A stretch of DNA of 64,000 nt from JACPNO01 sp963825405 (lineage in GTDB: Bacteria > Acidobacteriota > Terriglobia > Bryobacterales > Bryobacteraceae). The notes beneath the pieces were generated by a model. The model ran no database searches, had not been told where the DNA came from, and was given only the letters and a program-made list of their open reading frames with translations. Below, in pieces: positions 17,123 through 26,256 of the stretch. The translations under genes were made by a program, and so were the position numbers. Where the stretch lies: assembly GCA_963825405.1 (NCBI GenBank), contig CAWGTB010000001.1:682001-746000 (forward strand), in the 5' to 3' direction. Positions within the stretch are counted from its first letter, which is position 1. Each line of letters begins with the position of its first letter.

Positions 17123-19291
17123 CTACTTCACGAAAATGAATTCGTCCAGATTGAAAAGCAGCCAGGCCAGGCCTTTGAGCTTTTGCGGATCGTTGTCCAC
17201 GTAGCTGAGCGCGCGATCGAGCTCCGCGCTCGACGCCGGGCGTCCCAGCGTCTGCCGGAACGACAGCTCAACGGCGGCGCGCACATCACCGGAAGCTTCG
17301 TGCAGCACGCGGTCGGCGGCTTTCGCGGTGGCTTTTTCAATGAGATCGTCGTTCATGCCGAATAATGCTTGCGGCGCGGTAATGGTTTGCGCGCGCAGCG
17401 GACACGGCGTGCGGCCATCGTCGACGTCGAACGTTTGCAGGAAGTTCGACATCACGTCCGTGCTGGGAATGAAGCCGCGCGCAATATAAATGCCCCGGCG
17501 ATTGGCTTGCGTTTCAAACGTTTCGTCGCGCGGCAGAAAAATGCTCTGCTTGCTATCGGGCTTCACCAACTGGAACGACTTCCCGCCTACCGCCAGATCC
17601 AGCTCACCTGCACTTGAAAGAATCGAATCCCACAGCGGTTCCGCCTCCAGGCGTTTCAGCCGGAAGCGCCACAGATAGGTGTTGGCGGGATCGATTTTCT
17701 GGTTCGCGGCGAGATAGCGCGGGTCGGCCTGCGACGCCATTTTGTAAGTGTCCGAGGTCACGATCAGCCGGTGCAGCCACTTCATGCTGTAATCGTGGGC
17801 AACGAATTCCGCGGCCAGATAGTCCAGCAGTTTCTGATTGCTGGGCCGGCCACCAAGAACGCCGAAGTCGCTCGCGGTCTTTTGCAGCCCTTCCCCGAAA
17901 TGCCACTGCCAGATACGGTTCACAGCCACGCGCGCGAATAGCGGGTTGTCGGGCGCAGTCAGCCAATCGACAAAGCCTTCGCGGCGGCCATCGCGAAAAT
18001 CCAAATCTTCCGGCTGGAAAGGAAAGCCGGGCGCGACGGGCTTGTCTTTCTCCGGCTTGGCCGGATCGCCCGAAGTAAGAATGTAGGTTTTCTCTTTGAG
18101 CAGAGCGCTGTCTTCTTCCACCACCCAGTTTGCGGGCAGGTCCGGCGGGCGGCGAAGGGCGCTCTGGCGTTTTAGAAGAGCATCGTATTTTTCGATCTCG
18201 TCCGCCGGCATGATCTCTTTGATCTTGGGCGGATCGATGCGCAGAATCGGCGAATAATCGTCAGCGATCTTCTGCTCGGCGATCGTGCGTTTTCGTTCCG
18301 GCTTGCGAATGATGGCCTGGACATCCGGCGTCAACATCGCGACCCGCTCATCGAAGAGCTTCTTTTGGTAAGGAGCCGCCAGTTTTTCGATGGCGTCTTC
18401 GATAGGCTCTTTCTCTGCGCGATAGGCCTCCAGCGCCTGGCCGTTGGCATAGATCTCTGCCGACGTCGCGATCGTCACTTTACGCAGTACCAGCGGATCG
18501 AACAACGCCTTCATGGCGTAGAAGTCAGTCTGCTTGATGGGATCGAATTTATGATCGTGACACTTAGCGCAGCCCACGGTCATGCCCATAAAGGCGGAGG
18601 AAACCGTTTCGACGGCGGCAAGCGCGATGTCCTGATCGTTATTTTTGCGAGTGAGCGCGGCGCGGGAGAGAAAACCCATCGCGAACTGGTCCTGCGGATT
18701 GACTTCGGCGCGCGCACGCTTGCCGGTGGCGCTAAGCGATGTGTGACTGCGATAGCGATTGCCCAAAATCTGCGCGCGCACGAACTGGTCGTACGGCATG
18801 TCGTGATTCAGCGCCGCAATTACCCAATCGCGCCAATGATAAATGCCCGGCGCGGCCGGCATCACCGAGCCGTCGAGCCCGTCGAGATCGGCGTAACGCA
18901 ACACGTCCAGCCAGTAGCGCGCCCAGCGCACGCCATGCTGCTCATTCGCGAGCAATGAGTCGACTACTTTTTCGTAGGCATCGGGGGATGTATCGGCGAG
19001 GAATGCATCCTGCTCAGCCGGTGTCGGTGGAAGGCCTACCAGGTCGAAGTACACGCGGCGCAGTAGCGTAAGTTTGTCGGCCGGACCGTTGGCGTGGAGC
19101 CCCGTCTCCTTATATTTGGCGCCGATGAAAGCGTCGAGCGGATTTGCCGATTGTGTAACGCCCGAGGGCAGGTCGGGGCGAACCACGGGCTGAAGCGGCC
19201 ACAGTTTAGGCTTGGGTTTAGTGCTTGGGGTATCGGCGGCGAAGAGAACCGCTGTCAACAAAACCGAAAAACCGATGAAGCGGCGAAACAC
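17123..19291 (-). CDS. DUF1549/DUF1553 (PSCyt2/PSD1) protein
   Basis: About 722 residues. GTG 19291 is preferred because GAGGG lies eight bases upstream and a hydrophobic signal (FIGFSVLLTAVLFAA) follows; a TTG at 19306 is possible. The N-terminal PSCyt2 domain has LTLLRRVYFDLVGLPPTPAE and a single CxxCH motif in VGCAKCHDHKFDP. The C-terminal PSD1 domain has LFARVAVNRIWQWHFGEGL and DFGVLGGRPSN. The CxxCH might hold haem c or a metal. It forms a two-gene operon with the DUF1501 protein. Such pairs are thought to take part in polymer breakdown in planctomycetes, but evidence is weak. Confidence 0.88.
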   Translation of the reverse strand: MFRRFIGFSVLLTAVLFAADTPSTKPKPKLWPLQPVVRPDLPSGVTQSANPLDAFIGAKYKETGLHANGPADKLTLLRRVYFDLVGLPPTPAEQDAFLADTSPDAYEKVVDSLLANEQHGVRWARYWLDVLRYADLDGLDGSVMPAAPGIYHWRDWVIAALNHDMPYDQFVRAQILGNRYRSHTSLSATGKRARAEVNPQDQFAMGFLSRAALTRKNNDQDIALAAVETVSSAFMGMTVGCAKCHDHKFDPIKQTDFYAMKALFDPLVLRKVTIATSAEIYANGQALEAYRAEKEPIEDAIEKLAAPYQKKLFDERVAMLTPDVQAIIRKPERKRTIAEQKIADDYSPILRIDPPKIKEIMPADEIEKYDALLKRQSALRRPPDLPANWVVEEDSALLKEKTYILTSGDPAKPEKDKPVAPGFPFQPEDLDFRDGRREGFVDWLTAPDNPLFARVAVNRIWQWHFGEGLQKTASDFGVLGGRPSNQKLLDYLAAEFVAHDYSMKWLHRLIVTSDTYKMASQADPRYLAANQKIDPANTYLWRFRLKRLEAEPLWDSILSSAGELDLAVGGKSFQLVKPDSKQSIFLPRDETFETQANRRGIYIARGFIPSTDVMSNFLQTFDVDDGRTPCPLRAQTITAPQALFGMNDDLIEKATAKAADRVLHEASGDVRAAVELSFRQTLGRPASSAELDRALSYVDNDPQKLKGLAWLLFNLDEFIFVK

Positions 19292-19423
19292 TTCCAGAGC
19301 CCTCAAGTCCTTATTTTACCCATTTGTTTCAGCAATTTGTTGCAACACCGATGGCAGGTGTCGAGCTAGACGGCGAACCCTATCGCCAGTTTCTTCGTCT
19401 GTAACGAGTGAGGATCAACCATT

Positions 19424-19537
19424 ATGTTTGAGACCGCCGTCGAAGAGAAACGCACTACGAGCCCGCTTTGGGGCATCATCCTTGGCTGCGCCGCACTCGT
19501 TGGATTACTCGGTGTTGGCTACGCTCTCATCGCCTAA
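19424..19537 (+). CDS. 37-residue single-helix membrane protein
   Basis: A short ORF from ATG 19424 with a GAGGA ribosome binding site nine bases upstream. It has a charged N terminus (MFETAVEEKRTTSPLWG) and a hydrophobic helix to the stop (IILGCAALVGLLGVGYALIA). This topology suggests a small inner-membrane protein with its N terminus in the cytoplasm. I do not recognise a family. It lies between the divergent DUF1549 gene and the convergent PEP-CTERM gene, whose terminator begins 40 bases downstream. Confidence 0.5.
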   Translation: MFETAVEEKRTTSPLWGIILGCAALVGLLGVGYALIA

Positions 19538-19563
19538 TCACGCTTTCGTCGCCTGATCAAACC

Positions 19564-19601
19564 CTAAAAAACAAAAGGGCTGCCGGTGTTCCGGCAGCCC
19601 T
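19564..19601 (-). terminator. Rho-independent terminator of the PEP-CTERM gene
   Basis: A perfect ten-base stem (GGGCTGCCGG / CCGGCAGCCC, extended by an A-T pair) with a TGTT loop at 19577-19600. On the minus strand it is followed by a T-rich run (complement of 19565-19576, TTTTGTTTTTT). It lies 28 bases beyond the stop of the PEP-CTERM gene. The A-rich left side makes it directional for the minus strand. Confidence 0.9.
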
Positions 19602-19628
19602 CGGTGATCCGTTGGGAACTGGCAGGTT

Positions 19629-20480
19629 TTAGGCTTTTCGTATCTTCCGAGCCAAGGCAGCCAATCCCAGCAGCCCGGTGCCAAGCAGCATGATCGAACC
19701 TGGTTCCGGAACTCTGGAAATTACCAGGTCGTCGATGCCGATGGTGGCCGGCCAGTCGATGAAGTTCAAGTCATGAACGCCACCGAGGGAACCGGAATAA
19801 GTCCCGATCCACTGCGGAGCCTTCTCATTGTTCGACAGCGGCGAGACGTGATTGTTGCCGTCACCACTACCAGGCACCACGCCATATTGCGTGCCGCTTG
19901 AGCCGAAGCTTGCAATCGCCGAATCCGAGCCGCCGTTACCCGCGGTGAATTCGAAATCCGGCAAATTCGGATTTCCCGCGCCACCGCAACTGGTGTCGCC
20001 TCTGGTACCGGAATTGACTTGCTGGCAGGTGTTGTCCGGAAAGATCTCGTAGTCGAAAGCGATGTTAGTGATTGAGATCCCTGTGAATACAAACGTGATC
20101 CGATCGGTGGAAGTACCGCCCGAATTGTTGGTGTTGGCAAGAAAGGCGTCGGTCGTGGACCCTGGCGCCACAGCGTTATTGCCCGCGCCGTCTGAGGTGC
20201 CGAGAGTCAGCGACTTGCTGTTGGTTCCGACCACGTGACCGTCCGCGCTATAAGTGGTGTCAACTACCGCGCCCGCCCCGACAACCACACTGCAACCGGA
20301 GCAGCCTTGAGCCGCAAGCTGGGCGTTCATGTAAGTTTGAATGGCAGCGGCGCTGTTGGTTCCGCTACTTGCCGCCAATGTGTTGAAGTTGAAGTTAAAC
20401 GAATCCGCTTTCGCGGTCATGCCTGCGCCTAAGCACAGCAAGGCGCCCACGAGCACACGTACCTTTAGATGTTTTTTCAC
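19629..20480 (-). CDS. PEP-CTERM sorted exported protein
   Basis: About 283 residues from GTG 20480 (GGGGGA just upstream), with a signal peptide (VRVLVGALLCLGAGMTAKA) and a C-terminal sorting tag: the motif VPEPGS, a hydrophobic segment (IMLLGTGLLGLAALA) and a basic end (RKIRKA). PEP-CTERM proteins are processed by exosortase and associated with the envelope or extracellular polysaccharide. The body is rich in Gly, Ser, Asn and Thr and probably beta-structured, with four or more cysteines (GCSGC, CQQ, SCGG). No enzymatic motif is seen. It is a single-gene unit with its own terminator. Confidence 0.9.
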   Translation of the reverse strand: MKKHLKVRVLVGALLCLGAGMTAKADSFNFNFNTLAASSGTNSAAAIQTYMNAQLAAQGCSGCSVVVGAGAVVDTTYSADGHVVGTNSKSLTLGTSDGAGNNAVAPGSTTDAFLANTNNSGGTSTDRITFVFTGISITNIAFDYEIFPDNTCQQVNSGTRGDTSCGGAGNPNLPDFEFTAGNGGSDSAIASFGSSGTQYGVVPGSGDGNNHVSPLSNNEKAPQWIGTYSGSLGGVHDLNFIDWPATIGIDDLVISRVPEPGSIMLLGTGLLGLAALARKIRKA

Positions 20481-20766
20481 AGTTCCCCCGATTAAGAATC
20501 GTGCCCTACTTTTTTTTAAAATGCGAAGTGGCGTCACACAACGTGCAATCGACGTTCCATTGCTAAAGCTAAGTGGATAATTGAGTTAAGACTGAATTTA
20601 TCAACTCCTTACTGATTTCTTTACAGCTTTTAACTGGGTGCTTACGTCAGAGAACGTTAACCAAAAAGTTTCTCTTTTGGTTAGGATTCGGGATAGCTTC
20701 CAAATTAGAGTTCGCCGAACCCACCAGACTCCGAACGTGCGCAAACGGAGGCAGATTTTCCCGATC
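20481..20766. other. AT-rich intergenic region with an inverted repeat
   Basis: About 285 bases without a convincing gene. The region is noticeably AT-rich and includes the promoter of the PEP-CTERM gene. A perfect nine-base inverted repeat (TAACCAAAA, eight-base loop, TTTTGGTTA) lies at 20658-20683. It could be a hairpin terminator for the gene reading in from the right (minus strand) or a regulator site. Nothing else is recognisable. Confidence 0.5.
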
Positions 20767-21099
20767 TTAGCTAGCGGCCGCCTGAAAGTGTTTCGGCGCC
20801 TCTTCCGTGGACTCAGCGCTGGGCGGCCGGATCTTGATGCGAATATGGCCGCCGTCGACCGGCGCTGCGAACATCTCGTCCGCGCTCGCCCACTGGTTCC
20901 AGGGACGAACCTCGGCTCCATCGTCGGCGCCGAGCCAGATCAGGCCATCCTGGGCCCACTGGACCAGCATCGTGCGGACCTGAGCCTCGGGAACACCGTA
21001 GTCGAATGCCAGCAGCGAAGTTCGAACATGCCAGCCGTCCTCGCCAAGCCGGTTGAGCCGGGCCAGGAAATTGTCTTTGAACCGCTCGTAGGAACTCAT
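20767..21099 (-). CDS. Hypothetical protein, about 110 residues
   Basis: ATG 21099 has a GAGGAGA site eight bases upstream, so this start is preferred to the in-frame one at 21159. The product begins SSYERFKDNFLARLNRLGE and contains GWHVRTSLLAFDYGVPEAQV, which looks like a small winged-helix-type fold, then QWAQDGLIWLGADD and a polar C terminus. I do not recognise the family. Codon use and GC are intermediate, and it is the last gene before the change to actinobacterial sequence; its origin is uncertain. Confidence 0.6.
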   Translation of the reverse strand: MSSYERFKDNFLARLNRLGEDGWHVRTSLLAFDYGVPEAQVRTMLVQWAQDGLIWLGADDGAEVRPWNQWASADEMFAAPVDGGHIRIKIRPPSAESTEEAPKHFQAAAS

Positions 21100-21333
21100 G
21101 CCGATCTCCTCACGTTCGCCACAGCAGAAGGGTCCGATCCTGCCAGCTTTCGCCGACACCCCCGCGAACGGATTACGACTCGCTCGCCTTTTTGTGCTTA
21201 TGCCCCAAACATAACCTCTGGTGCATTTGCTTCCAATAGGGAAATAGCCCGATGGGAAAGGCCAGAGAGCCTATACGGGGCAGGATATGAACGCAGTTTA
21301 TGGGGACTTGCTAGTTTGTTTCGACTACGAGAT

Positions 21334-22330
21334 TCAATCGCCTTTGGGTTGCTTAGGACACGTGTGCAGGATGTGGCGGGCGGCCGAGGCAGCCAGAAAT
21401 CCAATGGCGGCCGCAGCCGCAAAAGCTCCGGCTGGATTCCGGCGAATGAGCTGCCGGCAGCCGGCCAGCAGGTCTTGCAGCTCGTAATGCTCGAGGCGGG
21501 ATGCGGTGGCGTCCAGGCCGTTGGCCGCGCTGCAGCGTGCCCGGGTGCAGCGTGCCCGGGTACAGCGCTCCCGGCTGCGGCGTCCTCCGGTGCAGCGTCC
21601 TCGGGTACCGGCGGCACCGGGCCGCCTTCGCCGCGTAGACCACGAGGCTCTTGCCGATCAGGGGGTTCAGCGCTGCCTCCGCGTATCGGGTTAGCGCCGG
21701 GCGGCGCATGATGTCCCACACGAGCATCTTGTGGTAGCCGCGCACGGCCGGATGGGCGTCGTTCCCGACGCCGACCGCGCACTTCAGCCACCAGTACGCC
21801 GAGTGCAGCCCGTGCGCGTGGTGGCTGCCCGTCACGTGCAGCCCGGCCCGGGTGAGCTTGGCGATCAGCTCGCCCTGGGTGAAGATCCGCACGTGGCCGC
21901 CAGGCACCTCGTGATACTCGTCCGACAGTGCCCAGCAGACGCGCTCCGGCAGCCAGGCTGGGACGGTAACGGCCGCGATCCCGCCGGGCCGCAGCACCCG
22001 CGCGACCTCGGCCATCGCCGCCTGGTCGTCCGGCACGTGCTCGAGGATCTCGGCCGCGATGACCTTGTCGAAGGCACCAGAGCAAAACGGAAGTGCCGTC
22101 GCGTCTGCCAGCAAGGCCACTCCCGCACCGGGGGGACCGGCCTCCCCTTCCTGTCGCATCGCGGCGAGCATGCCGCCGACCGAGGCCAGCTCGCCACGGT
22201 CGAGGTCGGCGGCGACAACCCGGGCGCCGCGCCGGTAGGCCTCGAAGGCGTGCCTGCCGCCGCCGCAGCCGAGGTCGAGCAGGCGCTCGCCGGGTGTTAT
22301 GGGGAAGCGGCTGAAGTCAACGGTCAGCAC
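21334..22330 (-). CDS. SAM-dependent methyltransferase with a frameshifted C-terminal extension
   Basis: ATG 22330 overlaps the end of the glycosyltransferase gene. The first 230 or so residues are a class I methyltransferase: SAM-binding GERLLDLGCGGGRHAFEA, the acidic residue in VVAADLD, ADATALPFCSGAFDKVIAAE, HVPDDQAAMAEVARVLRPGG. The domain ends normally near 21625 (KSLVVYAAKAA). Beyond it the frame changes twice, giving an Ala/Pro-rich linker (VPEDAAPEDAAAGSA) and then RQLIRRNPAGAFAAAAAIGF, a predicted membrane helix, with a stop at 21334. The helix may belong to a different gene joined here by a chimeric junction. Pairing with a glycosyltransferase suggests methylation of a glycan or lipid precursor. 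Confidence 0.7.
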
Positions 22331-23678
22331 GCGGCGACTCCGTAAGGTCGGGTGGGAGGGAGCCCGGTTCGGTTGTGGAACCCGCTTCGGCCATGGGACC
22401 CGGCTGGGATGCGGTCATCGTGGCGCTGGGGCGACCGTGGTAAAGCGCCGCGCGGTAGATCTCCACGGTCGCGGCGGCCACGGCCGGCCAGGCGAATCGC
22501 TCGCGGACCCGGTGCAGCGCCCGGTCGGCCAGCTCGGCGCGCTCGGCGGGCGAGTCATGCAGCCGCCCCAGCGCGGCGGCGAGCTCCTCCGGGTCGCCCG
22601 GCCTGACGAGGAGCGCCGCCTCGCCGGTCACCTCGGGCAGCGCCCCGGCCCGGGTGGCGACGAGCGGCGTGCCGGAGGCCATGTGCTCCACGGCCGGCAG
22701 CGAGAAACCCTCGTACAGCGACGGGACGACGGCGATCTCCGCCGACCCGAGCACCTGGGCGTACTCATCGTCGGGCAGCCCCGGGGCGAAGCTGACATGG
22801 CCGGCCAGCGACAGCTGGGCAATGAGCGCGCGGGTCGCCTCCGAGGGAACGCCGATGACGAGGAGGTGGACGTCACGTTCGGTGGCTAGCTTGGCGATGG
22901 ACCTCAGGAGGACTGCCAGGCCCTTGAGCGGAGTGTCAGCGCTGGTCACCGTCACGATGCGGCCCGCAACGCGCGGCGCCGGCCGGGGGTGGAAGCGGCG
23001 GGTGTCCACGCCCAGCGGCACGATGTGCACGGCCTGCGGGGGGACCCGGAAGTCCCGGCAGATGTCGTCCCGGGACGACTCCGAGACGGTGATCAGCGGA
23101 CCGGCGCGCCGGGCGACCCGGCCCTGCATGCGGACGAAGCCATACCAGCGCTCCTTGTTCAGCCGCTGCAGCAGGGAGCGGCCGGCGATGTCCAGCCGCC
23201 GGTCAACGGTGATCGGGTGGTGGATGCTGGTGATGAGCGGGAGGCCCAGGCGGCGCACGCCGAGCATCCCGTAGCCCAGGCCCTGGTTGTCGTGGACGAC
23301 GTCGAAGTCCCCCGGCCTGGCCCGTAGGGCGCGCAGCGCGCGGATGCTGAAGGTCAGCGGCTCGGGGAACGCCCCGCCCCACATCATGGCCGTCTCCAGC
23401 ACGTCGGCCCAGTCCCGGATCTCCGCGGGCCGCGGGGTGCGGAACGGGTCCTCATCCCGGTAGAGGTCGAGGCTGGGGACGGCGCGCAGGGTGGGACCCT
23501 CGTCCAGCTCGGGATACGGCTGACCGGAGAACACCTCGACGTGGTGCCCGAGGGCGGCCAGCTCCCGGCTCAGGTGCCGTACGTAGACACCCTGGCCGCC
23601 GGAGTGCGGTTTGCTGCGATAGGACAGCAGCGCGACGCGCAGCGGAGGATTCAGAGTGGCCACGGGGAACCTTACCAC
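22317..23678 (-). CDS. GT4-family glycosyltransferase
   Basis: A 453-residue GT-B glycosyltransferase. The N-terminal acceptor domain has SYRSKPHSGGQGVYVRHLSR, the usual glycine-rich loop of GT4 enzymes. The C-terminal nucleotide-sugar domain has VPLGVDTRRFHP, TSADTPLKGLAVLLRS and the donor-binding EX7E segment in VVPSLYEGFSLPAVEHMASG. A low-complexity tail of about 35 residues follows. It transfers a sugar from an activated nucleotide donor in the cytoplasm; donor and acceptor are unknown. The methyltransferase start codon lies inside its last codons, indicating a two-gene operon. Confidence 0.9.
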   Translation of the reverse strand: MVRFPVATLNPPLRVALLSYRSKPHSGGQGVYVRHLSRELAALGHHVEVFSGQPYPELDEGPTLRAVPSLDLYRDEDPFRTPRPAEIRDWADVLETAMMWGGAFPEPLTFSIRALRALRARPGDFDVVHDNQGLGYGMLGVRRLGLPLITSIHHPITVDRRLDIAGRSLLQRLNKERWYGFVRMQGRVARRAGPLITVSESSRDDICRDFRVPPQAVHIVPLGVDTRRFHPRPAPRVAGRIVTVTSADTPLKGLAVLLRSIAKLATERDVHLLVIGVPSEATRALIAQLSLAGHVSFAPGLPDDEYAQVLGSAEIAVVPSLYEGFSLPAVEHMASGTPLVATRAGALPEVTGEAALLVRPGDPEELAAALGRLHDSPAERAELADRALHRVRERFAWPAVAAATVEIYRAALYHGRPSATMTASQPGPMAEAGSTTEPGSLPPDLTESPRADR

Positions 23679-23704
23679 CTAGTAGCTCGGCTATCCCGCG
23701 CGGC

Positions 23705-24517
23705 TCAACACCTGTGCACCGGCTGCTCGCTCGCCGCGTATATCCCCCTGGGAAATAACGCCGCGACGCCGCCTACGGCCAGGCCGATCAGGTACGTGAG
23801 GCCGGCGGCGAACGCGCCCAGCGCGAGTTGGCGGAGGGCGCCGCGCCAGAATGGCCGCGCGGTGAGCCGGGCGACCACGCCGCCGCCGATGATCGCGGCC
23901 AGTGCCGACAGCACTAGGGCCAGCCACATCACGTTGGACGTGAACAGGTACGGGAACAGCGGGATGATCGCGCCGCAGGCGAACGCCGCGAGGGAGGCGC
24001 CGGCGGCCACGAACGGCGACGGCAGGTCGGCAGGGTTGACCCCGAGTTCCTCGAACGCGTGCACGGCCAGGGCCTTGTCCGGGTGCGCGGAGATCTCCGC
24101 GGCAGCCTGCCGGGCGGTGGCCGCCGAGATACCGCGGGCGCGGAGCATGCCGACCAGCTCGGCCTGCTCCGCTACCGCGTTGGTCTCCAGCTCGCGCTGC
24201 TCCTTGTCCACTTCCGACTGGACAAGCTCGTTTTGGGAGGAGACTGAGACGAATTCGCCGGCCGCCATCGAGAACGCGCCGGCCGCCAGGCCCGCCAGTC
24301 CGGTCAAGACGATCGTGTGCCTGGACGCGCCCGCGCCGCCCACGCCGGCGATCAGCGACACGTTGGTGACGAGCCCGTCCATCGCGCCGAACACGGCCGG
24401 GCGCAGCCAGCCGCCGGAGACGTCGCGGTGCTCGTGCTCGTGCTCGTGCTCGGGCGCCTGCACCGTGCCGCCAGGCTCGTCGGCCCTGTTGGTGCCTGGC
24501 TTGTCGCTGGTCGTCAT
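23705..24517 (-). CDS. VIT1/CCC1-family membrane transporter
   Basis: A 270-residue member of the vacuolar-iron-transporter family. The N terminus has an alternating His/Glu run (EHEHEHEHRD) that could bind metal. The core has FGAMDGLVTNVSLIAGVGG, GLAAGAFSMAAGEFVSVSSQ (the TM2 metal-path segment) and a cytoplasmic helical domain rich in glutamate. Three further helices follow (SLAAFACGAIIPLFPYLF, WLALVLSALAAIIGGGV, LALGAFAAGLTYLIGLAVGG). Family members move Fe2+ or Mn2+ out of the cytoplasm. It is a single gene between the glycosyltransferase and the ABC substrate-binding gene, all on the minus strand. Confidence 0.88.
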   Translation of the reverse strand: MTTSDKPGTNRADEPGGTVQAPEHEHEHEHRDVSGGWLRPAVFGAMDGLVTNVSLIAGVGGAGASRHTIVLTGLAGLAAGAFSMAAGEFVSVSSQNELVQSEVDKEQRELETNAVAEQAELVGMLRARGISAATARQAAAEISAHPDKALAVHAFEELGVNPADLPSPFVAAGASLAAFACGAIIPLFPYLFTSNVMWLALVLSALAAIIGGGVVARLTARPFWRGALRQLALGAFAAGLTYLIGLAVGGVAALFPRGIYAASEQPVHRC

Positions 24518-24548
24518 GGCCCCGGGTAACGCCCCTAACTGTGCCCTG

Positions 24549-26256
24549 TCATCCCTTGGTTGCCTTGCTCAGGAACAGGTGGCCGATTGCGGTCGGGTAC
24601 ACGCCGCCCACCCCGGTCGCCGTCGCCGTCAGATAATTGTAAAAGTAGCCGTAGATGACTGGCGTCTGGGCCAGCAGCAGCGTCTCGATCTGGCCGGCGA
24701 GCGACCGCTGCGTCGCCAGGTCGCTGGTGGCGATGTACTGCGAGACTAGCTTGTCGTAGCTGGCGTTGGCGAAGCGGGCCGCGTTCCACGCGCCCGTCCC
24801 GGTCTTGGCGCTGATCGTCTCCAGGGGAGCGGTCAGGAAGACATTCGGCACTGACCGGTGGCCGTAATCGACGAGGCTCATTGCGCCGTCGAGCCAGTCG
24901 GAGTTGCCGAAGGTAGCCTTGCCGTAGTACGCGGACGAGCTTCTCCACCTTCAGGTTGACCTTCACCCCGATGGCGGCCGCTTGCTGGGCGACGACCTGG
25001 GCGTACTGCGGGATCTCCCGCAGTTGCTCGGTCACCAGGGAGGTGGAGAACCCGCTGGGGTAGCCGGCCGCGGACAGCAGCGACTTGGCCATCGCGATGT
25101 TCTGCGCGCGCTGCGGCACCGACGTGTTCGTGGACGGGAACACCGGCGCGAACGGGCTGTCGTTGCCCACGTCCGAGTACCCCTTGAAGAGGGCCTGCAC
25201 GATCGCCTGCCGGTCCAGGCGACAGCGCGATCGCCTGGCGCACCCGGGGGTCGGTGAACGGCTTGGTGTCGCACCGCATCGACAGCTCGCGGTGCGCGCT
25301 GGACTTCAGCTTGATGATGTTGTAGCCGCCGGTGAGCAGCTGCTCGGCGCCCGCGACCGAGAACTGCCCGACGACGTCGATCGAGCCGCTGGTCAGCGCG
25401 AGGATGGACGGTGACTGCGTGTCGTAGAACGTGAACTGCGTCGCGGCCGGCAGCGCCTTGGTTCCCCAGTACGACTCGTTGCGGGTGAACGACGCCCCGG
25501 TCTTCGCGGTGTAGGAGGCCAGCGTGAAGGGCCCGGTGCCGATGAACGATCCCTCCCACTTGGCCGGGTCGTAGCCGTTCGGCAAGATGATCATGTTGTA
25601 GTTGTCGGACGAGGTCAGGTACGGGAAGTTGCCGTTCGGCGCCTCCAGGTGGAACTCCACCGTGAAGTCGTCCTTCTTCACCACGCCAGACGGGAGCAGC
25701 ACGCCGCCGAGCGCCGACAGCGCGTTGGCCGTGCCCTTCGGGTTCGTGTGCAGCTTGTACGTGTAGACCACGTCGTCGGCGGTCAGCGAGGACCCGTTGT
25801 GGAACTTGACGCCCTGCCGGATCTTGAACGTCCACACGTCCGCGGTCGGCGTTCGGCGTCCAGCTCTCGGCGAGGACTGGCTGCAGCGTGAGGTCCTGTC
25901 CGGACAGGCACAGGTACTCGCCGGTCTGCGCGAGCATGTCCAGCCCGCCCTGGTCGGCGACGGTCACCGGGTTGATGGCGCCGGTGGGCGTGACGATCCC
26001 CGCCTTGATGGTCGCGCCGGCGGCGCCCGCCGGGGCCGACCCCGAGCCGGAAGACGACGAGGACGGCCGGTGACCCCGACGAGCTCGAGCCGCAGGCCGA
26101 GATGATGGCGCCGAGCACCGGCATCGACAGCCCGATGACGCTGCCCCGCCGGATGAAGTCGCGACGGGAGATCCGGCCCGCCGCGAACTCGTCGATGACA
26201 TGGTTGGCTATCTCGCCCCGGCCCTTGCGCAGGCCACTGAGACGGTCGTCCTTCAC
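24549..26256 (-). CDS. Dpp/Opp-type ABC transporter substrate-binding protein, frameshifted
   Basis: A family-5 extracellular solute-binding protein of about 565 residues. It starts at GTG 26256 after AGGGAG and carries a twin-arginine lipoprotein signal (ISRRDFIRRGSVIGLSMPVL, lipobox ISAC). Core segments are MWTFKIRQGVKFHNGSSLTA, DDVVYTYKLHTNPKGT, GTGPFTLASYTAKTGASFTR and MRCDTKPFTDPRVRQAIAL. The end is YNYLTATATGVGGVYPTAIG. At least four frame changes (near 25840, 25215, 24935 and in the N-terminal linker) interrupt it. It should deliver peptides or small cationic or zwitterionic solutes to the permeases encoded upstream; the ligand is unknown. Confidence 0.85.

Noticed and set aside
20769..20780. 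Overlapping NheI/NotI-like sequence (GCTAGCGGCCGC) near the phylum change, suggesting a cloning junction
   Set aside because: It lies inside the continuous C-terminal coding frame of the 110-residue hypothetical gene (QAAAS then stop) with no vector sequence around it, and several hundred bases from the actual composition change.
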